Assembly (NCBI RefSeq): GCF_051594765.1
Contig: NZ_JBPPGJ010000006.1
Coordinates: forward strand, 124,001 to 188,000
DNA from: Paenibacillus_AR sp051594765
GTDB lineage: Bacteria > Bacillota > Bacilli > Paenibacillales > NBRC-103111
Direction: 5' to 3'
DNA length: 64,000 nucleotides
Under the pieces are notes generated by a model. The model saw only the letters and a program-made list of their open reading frames with translations. It searched no databases and was not told the DNA's origin. A program made the position numbers and the translations under genes. This document shows, in pieces, positions 35,592 through 42,589 of the stretch. The first letter of the stretch is position 1; every line of letters begins with the position of its first letter.

Positions 35592-35998
35592 CGGTGAGCG
35601 AGCGAAGGCTCGGAGGCGGGGGCGGATACGGACTCCTGGGAGGAGCCGGAGGCGTGTTCGGAGGGAAAGCCGACGAATTCGTAGCCGACGCCCCACACGG
35701 TCTTGATGCAGGTCTTCAGGCTGCCCAGCTTGCTGCGGATGTTCTTGATATGGATGGTCAGCGACCCGGGGTCGAACAGCTGCCCGTCCTTCGCCAACAG
35801 ACCGGCGAAGCGGGAGCGCTCCAGAACCTGGTTCTGATGCTCGGCAAGCTTCATGAAGATGCAGAATTCCTTCACGGTGAGCAGGAGGTCCCGGTCATCT
35901 GAGAACACCTGGAAGGACTGCCGGTTGAAGCGTAGCGGTCCAACCGCAAGCACATGGGATTGCTCGGCCGGATTCCATTCCATAGGGTTTGTTTCCAT
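35588..35998 (-). CDS. Stand-alone OmpR/PhoB-type winged-helix protein
   Basis: The 136-residue product consists of an OmpR-type effector domain alone (about 18-112): a beta-strand opening LRFNRQSFQVF, recognition helix region GSLTIHIKNIRSKLG, and the wing KTVWGVGYEF. There is no receiver domain before it, and a Ser/Ala-rich tail follows. Such single-domain regulators cannot take phosphate from a histidine kinase and may be controlled by abundance or partners. It lies downstream of the BIG2-domain gene on the same strand, separated by a hairpin, and converges on nrdF. Confidence 0.8.
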   Translation of the reverse strand: METNPMEWNPAEQSHVLAVGPLRFNRQSFQVFSDDRDLLLTVKEFCIFMKLAEHQNQVLERSRFAGLLAKDGQLFDPGSLTIHIKNIRSKLGSLKTCIKTVWGVGYEFVGFPSEHASGSSQESVSAPASEPSLAHR

Positions 35999-36019
35999 TT
36001 CGTTCCATTCCTTTCGTGA

Positions 36020-36061
36020 GAAAAGGGTCCTGCCGGGTTTGAACCGGCGGGACCTTTTTTT
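36020..36061. terminator. Hairpin between the BIG2 gene and the winged-helix gene
   Basis: A GGTCCTGCCGG/CCGGCGGGACC stem has a seven-T run on the plus side and CCCTTTTC on the minus side. For the minus-strand BIG2 gene it is the natural terminator. Confidence 0.7.
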
Positions 36062-36113
36062 GAGTTCATTTTAGGCCGTTCGGACTGAAGCGGCCAGCGC
36101 GTCTTCAGGCACC

Positions 36114-39100
36114 CTACTGGACGATGACGGTGATGCTGACGGTTTTGCCCGCATACTTGGCCCGTATGGTTGCGGTGCCCTTGTATTCGGCGGTAATGAG
36201 GCCGTCCTTGACATCCGCCACGCTGACCTTCGAGCTGGACCATTCGGCGGGGACGTTCACGATCGCCTCCGAGCCGTCCGCATAGGTGGCGGTCAGGGTA
36301 ACGTTCTTGCTTTCACCGGCCTTCATGACGATCCGGTGGGTGTTCGTTTGCAGATATTTCAGCTTGTTCACCTCTACGGGAAGCGAGGCCGATTTGCCGC
36401 CGAATTTGGCGGTGATCGTCGACTTGCCGGTGTCTGCGCCGGTGATGGTGCCCCCGATTACATCGGCGGCCTTCACGCTGGAGGAGCTCCATTCCGCGTC
36501 GTCCGTCACGTCGCGGGAGGTTCCATCGGAAAAGTAAGCCGTGACGGTGATCGAAGCGGATTGTCCGGTCTTCAGCAGTACGCTCTTCTGGCTAAGGACA
36601 AGCTTCGAGGGACTGTCCGATTCGACGGCGACGGTGACGGTTTTGCCCCCATACTTGGCCGTGATGGTGGCCTTGCCTTGCGCGTAGGTTGTCACCAGGC
36701 CGGAGGCCACATCGGCAACGGCCGGCGCAGAGCTGGTCCAGACGGCCTTGGCCGTTACGTCCTGCGTGTTCCCGGCTTGATCCACCATGGTCAAGACAAG
36801 CTGGCTGGAGTCATCCTTCTTCAGCACCAGCTTCCGCTTGTCCACCGTCAGCGTCTTGGCCAGCTCCACCTCAACGGAGAGGGTGGCTGTGTAATCGCCG
36901 TAGGCGGCGGTTACCGTAGCTTTGCCGGAGGCGACGGCCGTAACCAGACCGTCCTCTGCGAGAGCGACCTCGGCGTTGGAGGAGGTCCATTCGGCATCCT
37001 CAGTCACATCCTGGACCGAGCCGTCCTTGAAGGTGGCGGTAGCCTGTACCTGGGAGAACTGTCCGTCCTGGAGGATGACGGTCTTGGTGCTGACGGCCAG
37101 CTTGGTAAGCTCGCCGACGCTGACGGGGATGCTGACCGTCCTGCCGCCATAGTTGACCGTAACGGTGGTAGCCCCCCGGGAGACAGCGGTCACTTTGCCT
37201 TTCTCCACCTTGGCGACGGCGGCATCCTTGGAGAACCATTCGGCCAGGCTCGTTACATCCACGGACTCGGTGCCGTCCGCATAGACGGCAGAGAGATGCA
37301 CGTCCGCCGTGTCGCCTGGCTGCAGCACCAGCTTCGATACGTCGGGGGTTAAGGATTTGACGGTGTCCACCTTGACGGAGACGGTTGCGGTACGCTCGCC
37401 GTACTTGGCGGTGATGACGGCTTCACCCGCTTGATAGGCCCGGACCAATCCCCCCTTCACATAGACGCTGTCCGAGTCGGAGCTGGTCCATTCCGCAGCG
37501 GCGCCCACATCCTCCGTGGAGCCGTCGGCATAGACTGCCGTCAGGGCAATCTGCTGCGAGGCGCCCTTGCGGAGGCTGAGCGACGCCGGATTGACAGTCA
37601 GCTTGCGGGCTACGGCCACGTCGACGATCAGGCTGGCGGTCTTGCCGCCATAGGCTGCCGTGATCGTCGTCTGTCCCGTTGCCGCCGCGGTGACGCTGCC
37701 ATGGTCGGCATAGGCCACGCTCTCATTCCCGGAGCTCCACACCGCCTTCGAGGTGACGTTCTCGCTGGTGCCGTCGGCGTAGTAGGCGGTCAGCTTCACG
37801 GAGCCTGTGCCGTTCTTGTGCAGGAACAGGTCGGTTTCACTCAGCTCCAGCCTCTTGACGAGACTGACCCCGACGGACATGGACACGGATTCCGTGCCGT
37901 AAACCGCCGTCACGGTGGCTTGGCCGGGAGCCTTGCCAGTGACGGTTCCCTTGTCCAGGCTTACGATTTCCTTATGATCTGTAGACCATTGAGCCAAGGA
38001 GGTTACATCCTCCGTAGATCCGTCCGCATACGTGACGGTCAGCTTGAAGGCCTTCGATTCCTCCGTCCGCAGAGTCATCGCTTCCGGAGTAACGGCAAGC
38101 TTGCGTACGGTGTCCACGGAGACGTCGAAGCTGATGCTCTTGCCTCCGAAGGAGGCGGTAAGCACGGTGGTTCCCGCCGAAAGACCGTAGATCTTGCCCT
38201 TGGCGGCATAAGCTACGGATTCGTCCTCCGAGCTCCACTCCACCTTGTCCGTAATCTTCTCCGTGGTGCCATCCAGATACAGGGCTGTGATCTCCACTGC
38301 CTGGGAGGCTCCCTTGCGGAGCTGGTAGGAGACCGTCCCGGATGTAAGCTGGCGGGGAACCCCTACATCCACCGAGACCGAAGCAGTTCTGGAGCCGTAC
38401 CGGGCGGTCAAGGCAGCTTGCCCCGTGCTGTACCCGTAGATCAGGCCATCCGCCGCGTAGGCGACGGAGTCGCGGTCGGAGGTCCAATTGACGCGGTCCG
38501 TCACATCCTCCGAGGTTCCGTCCGCATAGGTGGCTTTCACCGTGACGGCCCGGGTGTCTCCTTCCTTCAGGAAGACGTTGCTGTCACTGACGGTCAGTAG
38601 CTTGGCAACCTCCACCTCCACGTTGACGGAGGCGGATTTGGTGCCGTAATGTGCGGTGATGGCGGCGGTGCCGGAGCCGTAGGCCGTGACCTGGCCCTTC
38701 AAGGCGTCGGCCACTTGTTCATTGTCCGATTCCCATTCCGCCTTGTCCGCCACATCCACCAAGGTACCGTCCTCGAACAGCGCCATCAGCTTCAGCTTGG
38801 CGTTGCCGCCGGTCCGCAGGCTGATTTCGGTGGAGTCCAGATAGAGCCTCCGGACGATGTCGACTTGTACCGGGACGGATACCGTCAGTCCGCCGTATTC
38901 CGCCGTTACGTTGGCTTCGCCGGACTCCAGTCCCGTTACCGCACCGTTCAAGACGGATGCGACGGAGTCATTGTCCGTGCTCCACTCAGCCTTCTCATCC
39001 ACGATTTCGGTGGTGTTGTCCGAATAGGTGGCGGTCAGGTGAATCTGTTCGGCTTCCCCGATGCGCAGGTCCACCTTGCTCTTGTTCTTCGTGAGGCTCC

Positions 39101-39470
39101 GGACCTTCTTCGTGACGGTCACCTGAACGGCGACCGTCTTGCCGGAGTATGTCGCGGTCACGATGGCGGCGCCTTCCGCCTTGGCCATGACCGTACCATT
39201 ATACGCTGAAGCGACGGCGGGATCGCCGGAGCTCCAGTCGGTCTTGACGGTGACGTCGGCGGTGGCCCCGCTCTCATAGACGGCGGTGGCCGTCAAGCTC
39301 TTGGATGAGCCGACCGCCAGGTTCACGGCATTGGTGGAGAGCACCAGCTTGCTTACGGCATCCTGGGCGTGGACAGTGCGCGCGCCCCATCCGGCTGCTC
39401 CGGAGAAGAGCAGAACGAGACACAGCAGCATAAGACCGGTCTGGCGCAATCGTCTTGCTGGTTGGTTCAT
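36114..39470 (-). CDS. Secreted protein of 13 tandem BIG2 (bacterial Ig-like) domains
   Basis: The 1118-residue protein starts at ATG 39470, after GGGAGG, although the frame continues 48 codons further upstream. A signal peptide (LMLLCLVLLFSGAAGWGA near 14-31, cleavage after VHAQ-type site near 37) is followed by 13 consecutive repeats of about 83 residues. Each repeat opens with a K/R-L-x-V strand and contains the YADGTSEDVT, AEWSS and GxATVTAxYGGKT landmarks of BIG2. Nothing else is present: no catalytic domain, LPXTG, S-layer homology or other anchor. Such proteins act as adhesive or spacer fibres or bind polysaccharide; the role here is not readable. Confidence 0.88.
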   Translation of the reverse strand: MNQPARRLRQTGLMLLCLVLLFSGAAGWGARTVHAQDAVSKLVLSTNAVNLAVGSSKSLTATAVYESGATADVTVKTDWSSGDPAVASAYNGTVMAKAEGAAIVTATYSGKTVAVQVTVTKKVRSLTKNKSKVDLRIGEAEQIHLTATYSDNTTEIVDEKAEWSTDNDSVASVLNGAVTGLESGEANVTAEYGGLTVSVPVQVDIVRRLYLDSTEISLRTGGNAKLKLMALFEDGTLVDVADKAEWESDNEQVADALKGQVTAYGSGTAAITAHYGTKSASVNVEVEVAKLLTVSDSNVFLKEGDTRAVTVKATYADGTSEDVTDRVNWTSDRDSVAYAADGLIYGYSTGQAALTARYGSRTASVSVDVGVPRQLTSGTVSYQLRKGASQAVEITALYLDGTTEKITDKVEWSSEDESVAYAAKGKIYGLSAGTTVLTASFGGKSISFDVSVDTVRKLAVTPEAMTLRTEESKAFKLTVTYADGSTEDVTSLAQWSTDHKEIVSLDKGTVTGKAPGQATVTAVYGTESVSMSVGVSLVKRLELSETDLFLHKNGTGSVKLTAYYADGTSENVTSKAVWSSGNESVAYADHGSVTAAATGQTTITAAYGGKTASLIVDVAVARKLTVNPASLSLRKGASQQIALTAVYADGSTEDVGAAAEWTSSDSDSVYVKGGLVRAYQAGEAVITAKYGERTATVSVKVDTVKSLTPDVSKLVLQPGDTADVHLSAVYADGTESVDVTSLAEWFSKDAAVAKVEKGKVTAVSRGATTVTVNYGGRTVSIPVSVGELTKLAVSTKTVILQDGQFSQVQATATFKDGSVQDVTEDAEWTSSNAEVALAEDGLVTAVASGKATVTAAYGDYTATLSVEVELAKTLTVDKRKLVLKKDDSSQLVLTMVDQAGNTQDVTAKAVWTSSAPAVADVASGLVTTYAQGKATITAKYGGKTVTVAVESDSPSKLVLSQKSVLLKTGQSASITVTAYFSDGTSRDVTDDAEWSSSSVKAADVIGGTITGADTGKSTITAKFGGKSASLPVEVNKLKYLQTNTHRIVMKAGESKNVTLTATYADGSEAIVNVPAEWSSSKVSVADVKDGLITAEYKGTATIRAKYAGKTVSITVIVQ

Positions 39471-39690
39471 GGTAATCAGATCCCTCCCATTGATCGGGAC
39501 AGCCGTGGCCGGCTGCCCGTACCTATGGGAGTTATCGGAGGGGAGGAGTTGGGAAATTATATAAGTTAGCTGAAAGTCTCCTAACCGGAAGCCGCCTAAC
39601 CTCCAGATTACCACATTTTCCTTAACAGGAGCTTAATGGAAGATAAATAATAGGTGTATAGAAGGGAGCAGGGGAATTTCGTGAAGGAGG

Positions 39691-39718
39691 TTGACAGAGG
39701 GAGCAGAATGAATATAAT
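39691..39718 (+). promoter_or_regulatory. Strong promoter of the glutathione peroxidase gene
   Basis: Consensus TTGACA (39691-39696), a 16-base spacer and consensus TATAAT (39713-39718) place the transcription start near 39725. The remaining bases of the 348-base gap back to 39470 show no other feature. Confidence 0.8.
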
Positions 39719-39727
39719 TAAGTTGTG

Positions 39728-39757
39728 TACGATTCAATTGTACACGATCTAATTATC
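39728..39757. promoter_or_regulatory. OhrR/MarR-like operator overlapping the transcription start
   Basis: TACGATTCAATTGTA (39728-39742) differs by one base from a perfect 7-1-7 inverted repeat of the OhrR type (TACAATT-N-AATTGTA). A degenerate second unit (39743-39757, 9 of 15 positions) follows directly, the tandem geometry known at ohrA in Bacillus. Its position just after the -10 suits repression relieved by organic peroxides. Confidence 0.6.
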
Positions 39758-39818
39758 AGGAACGAGTAATCCGGTCTGAACCGGACTCGCCAATAGAATT
39801 CTTAGAGGAGGAAACGAC

Positions 39819-40367
39819 ATGAGCGTACATCAATTTACCGTCCGCAACATCCGTGGACAAGAGGTGGATCTCGGCAGCTACAAAGGAAAGGTGCTTCTGA
39901 TCATCAATACAGCCAGCAAGTGCGGATTCACCAACCAGTATGCGGACCTACAGAAGCTGTATGAGAAGTATAAGGACCGGGGCCTGGTGCTGTTGGGCTT
40001 CCCGTGCAACCAATTCGGCGATCAGGAGCCGGGCACCAACGACGAGGTCCACACCTTCTGCCAGCTGAACTACGGCGTCAGCTTCCCGCTGTTCGAGAAG
40101 GTAGAGGTACGCGGAGAAGACAAGCATCCGCTGTTCGCCTACTTGTCCGGGCAGGCCCCGTTCGAGGGATTCGACCTGACGACCTCCGGCGGCAAGATGA
40201 TGCATACCTACCTGTCGGAGAAGCTGCCTGAGTTCCTAATCGGCAACGACATCAAGTGGAACTTCACCAAGTTCCTGGTGGACGGCGAGGGCCATGTGGT
40301 GAAGCGCTTCGAATCGCCGGTGGATCCGCTGGACATCGAACCGGCGATCGAAGCGCTGCTGGGGTAA
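39819..40367 (+). CDS. Glutathione peroxidase family thiol peroxidase
   Basis: The 182-residue thioredoxin-fold enzyme has the peroxidatic Cys35 in NTASKCGFT, the GFPCNQFG motif with the resolving-type cysteine and glutamine, and KWNFTKF near the end. Cysteine replaces selenocysteine, so it likely uses thioredoxin or bacillithiol rather than glutathione as reductant, as Bacillus BsaA homologues are thought to do. AGGAGG lies 7 bases before the ATG. A near-consensus promoter with an OhrR-like operator suggests induction by organic hydroperoxides. Confidence 0.92.
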   Translation: MSVHQFTVRNIRGQEVDLGSYKGKVLLIINTASKCGFTNQYADLQKLYEKYKDRGLVLLGFPCNQFGDQEPGTNDEVHTFCQLNYGVSFPLFEKVEVRGEDKHPLFAYLSGQAPFEGFDLTTSGGKMMHTYLSEKLPEFLIGNDIKWNFTKFLVDGEGHVVKRFESPVDPLDIEPAIEALLG

Positions 40368-40378
40368 GAGGAGGAACG

Positions 40379-40978
40379 TCAGGCTTGAATCCGGAGAGCG
40401 GAGGCGGCGTAGGGCTTGAAGAGTCCGTACATGCGGTCTTCGTCCCGCGGCTGGGGGTGCAGCCACAGCTCCATCGTATCCTCCTCCAGGATGACGGGGG
40501 TCCGCGGATGATAGGCTGCTAGCGGCTCCGCCGAAGGCGTGGTCATGATGGTGCAGCTGCGGTACTCGGTTCCGGCGGGGCTGACCCAGACATCATAGAG
40601 ACCGGCCAATCCGAAGAACCGCCGCTCGTTCAAGGTGATCCGGATCTGCTTCTCCTTCCGCCTGCCCAAGGGCACCCGGTAGTAGAAGCCGTCGCAGGGG
40701 ATGATGCAGCGCTGCTTGGCGAAGATTTGCCGGTAGGCATGGTGGTCGCGGATGCTCTCGCTTCGGGCATGGATGGAATCCTTGGCCCAGAAGGGGAAGA
40801 TGCCCCAATAATACCGGTCCAGCACCCGGCTTCCCTGCTTGCCCAGAATAATGGGGATGTGCTCCGTCGGCTTCAGCATCCCGCCGTTGGCGCCGGAGAG
40901 TCCCTCCAGCACCTGATCGATTCGGAAATGGTCGGACAGCTCTCTGGCGTCCGCTTGTAAGGATATCCATTCGCACAT
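40379..40978 (-). CDS. SOS response-associated peptidase (SRAP/YedK/HMCES) family, variant active site
   Basis: The 199-residue protein keeps the SRAP frame: Cys2 after Met1, ARSESI at 71-76, IPCDGFYY at 93-100, and HPRTPVIL at 157-164. Cys2 of the family forms a thiazolidine crosslink with abasic sites in single-stranded DNA. Two of the usual helper residues differ: the Asn before ARxE is His70, and the Glu of GFYEW is Tyr100; Cys2 and His157 remain. The variant may still bind DNA but with altered crosslink formation or release. It is transcribed alone and ends 12 bases from the glutathione peroxidase stop. Confidence 0.85.
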   Translation of the reverse strand: MCEWISLQADARELSDHFRIDQVLEGLSGANGGMLKPTEHIPIILGKQGSRVLDRYYWGIFPFWAKDSIHARSESIRDHHAYRQIFAKQRCIIPCDGFYYRVPLGRRKEKQIRITLNERRFFGLAGLYDVWVSPAGTEYRSCTIMTTPSAEPLAAYHPRTPVILEEDTMELWLHPQPRDEDRMYGLFKPYAASALRIQA

Positions 40979-41071
40979 GGTTACACCGCTCCTTTGGCTC
41001 CAGTATTTTCATCCCGCGGGAAATTCATGCATGAAGCCGTCGGGAGGCGAATATACTGGAGCTACAGGAAT

Positions 41072-41220
41072 TAAAGGGGAGTAGCTGGTACAGCAAAGTC
41101 GTCAATACGGGGAAACCCCGGCTTTGCTGGCAACGGAAGCGTTGTTGGCGAGACCTTTACCGTCACCGGTAAGGGTCTCTTCGCATGTCAGAGGAGCCTT
41201 CGCCGTCGGCGGAGGCTCCT
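41072..41220 (+). promoter_or_regulatory. yybP-ykoY manganese riboswitch before a TerC-family gene
   Basis: The aptamer (about 41072-41182) carries AAAGGGGAGTAGC, the paired CAGCAAAG/CTTTGCTG stem, CCCCGGCTTTGCTGGCAACG and GGCGAGACCTTTACC, all in the consensus order for the Mn2+-sensing class. A strong hairpin (AGGAGCCT to AGGCTCCT, 41192-41220) follows without a T-run, so control may be by an attenuator lacking a long T-tract or by translation. Mn binding is expected to switch on the exporter downstream. Confidence 0.93.
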
Positions 41221-41245
41221 ATTCATGTTGAAGGAGGAAATCGGC

Positions 41246-41959
41246 ATGGACTTCATCGTATCCTTACTCTCAATCATCGCCATCGATCTGGTGCTGGCGG
41301 GCGACAACGCCATCGTGATCGGGATGGCCTCCCGCAACCTGCCCGTCCACCAGCAGAAGCGGGCGATCCTCTTGGGCACGGCAGGTGCTATCGTTATCCG
41401 GGCCTTGTCCACACTAGTGGTGGTCTGGCTGCTGGGCCTGGCCGGTTTGAAGCTGCTGGGAGGCTGCTTGCTGGTCTGGATCGCTTACAAGCTTCTGGCG
41501 GATAAGGACGGGGGCCATGGCCAGGTGAACGCCGGCATGAGCCTGATGAAGGCCGTCGGCACCATCGTCGTGGCGGACACGGTCATGGGGCTGGATAATG
41601 TCCTGGCCGTCGCCGGGGCGGCCCATGGGGATTTTGTGCTGGTGGTGGTCGGACTCTTGATCAGCATTCCCATCATGGTCTTCGGCAGCACCCTGGTGAT
41701 CCGGATGATGGCCCGTTATCCGTGGCTCATCTATCTGGGGGCGGGGGTTCTGGCTTGGACAGCCGGGAAGATGATCACCGGGGAATCCTTCGTGTACGAG
41801 GTTCTGAGCGGCGCGCCTGCTCTGAAGTGGGTCATCGACGCGGCCGTCATCGCTGGGGTTCTCTATGCCGGCTACCGGAGCAGCAGGCGCCGGTCCGGCG
41901 TGCATGGGGCACAGCTTGTGCAGGCTGACGAGCAGGAGACCCAGTCCGCGACGGCATGA
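41246..41959 (+). CDS. TerC-family membrane protein, probable manganese exporter (MeeF/MeeY-like)
   Basis: The 237-residue protein has seven hydrophobic segments and the two acidic membrane motifs of the family: IDLVLAGDNAIVI near 13-25 and ADTVMGLDNVLAVAG near 110-124. Homologues YceF/YkoY in Bacillus work as Mn exporters that help metalate secreted proteins, and ykoY is also behind a yybP-ykoY riboswitch. The RNA element upstream supports the same role here. AAGGAGG 9 bases before ATG 41246 gives the start; an upstream in-frame ATG at 41225 is not needed. Confidence 0.92.
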   Translation: MDFIVSLLSIIAIDLVLAGDNAIVIGMASRNLPVHQQKRAILLGTAGAIVIRALSTLVVVWLLGLAGLKLLGGCLLVWIAYKLLADKDGGHGQVNAGMSLMKAVGTIVVADTVMGLDNVLAVAGAAHGDFVLVVVGLLISIPIMVFGSTLVIRMMARYPWLIYLGAGVLAWTAGKMITGESFVYEVLSGAPALKWVIDAAVIAGVLYAGYRSSRRRSGVHGAQLVQADEQETQSATA

Positions 41960-42132
41960 AGAGGAATATCATACTGGCTGGCCGAGCAGGCCTTGTCCGG
42001 GAGGACGAGGCTTGTTTCTTTTGGCATAAGAGGGCTGTTCTCATTGCGGAGTCGGGAGGGGGCTAGTAAACTGAAGAGAGGGCGTCTTCAGATAGAGGGA
42101 GAGGGCTGCGCAGCATCGTCAGGCAGACCGCC

Positions 42133-42177
42133 AAAAAAACGGCACTCCCTCACGCAAGGCGCAAGAGGAGTGCCGTT
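42133..42177 (-). terminator. Intrinsic terminator of the small membrane protein gene
   Basis: An AACGGCACTCC/GGAGTGCCGTT stem is followed on the minus strand by a run of seven T (A-run 42133-42139 on plus). Confidence 0.85.
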
Positions 42178-42189
42178 CGTTCGCATCGC

Positions 42190-42435
42190 TCAGGTGGATG
42201 AAGGGGTTTCCTCTTCCTCGTCGGATTCGTCCATGCGGTTGATCCGCAGGAACCAAGGCATCAGCTGGGTGAAGATCGAGAAGGAGAGGAAGAAGTTCAG
42301 GACGCAGACCATCAGGAGACCGTGATAGTTATCGTACGTAATGCCGGTGGAATATCCCATCCACTTGATGACGATCGAGGATTCCACATATAAGAGAATG
42401 ATGCTGGCAAAAAAGGATAAAGCGATGCGCACCAT
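42190..42435 (-). CDS. Small membrane protein, 81 residues
   Basis: Two hydrophobic segments (about 4-24 and 40-62) are followed by an acidic tail MDESDEEEETPSST. A GGAGG 9 bases before ATG 42435 marks the start; the frame runs on to 42486 without a site. The protein is read alone and ends at a strong terminator. No family is recognised. The acidic cytoplasmic tail and small size fit a membrane-complex subunit or regulator, but this is a guess. Confidence 0.7.
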   Translation of the reverse strand: MVRIALSFFASIILLYVESSIVIKWMGYSTGITYDNYHGLLMVCVLNFFLSFSIFTQLMPWFLRINRMDESDEEEETPSST

Positions 42436-42589
42436 AGCCGGGCACCTCCGCGTAATTGAGAGCTTTTCAATAATCATAATAAACATTCACAGTTTGGTCA
42501 ATATTTCGGAAGCCTATCTGATCGATAAAACTTTTTCATCGAACCGCCGTTAAGATTTGATTTCAAGTTCGGGAACGGAGGCATTATTC

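Noticed and set aside
33096..35696. Minus-strand open frame of about 866 codons opposite nrdE and nrdF
   Set aside because: It is an antisense shadow of two certain genes, without domains or a ribosome binding site.
40379..40522. Possible operon of glutathione peroxidase with the SRAP gene
   Set aside because: The genes are convergent, with 12 bases between their stops, so they cannot share a transcript.
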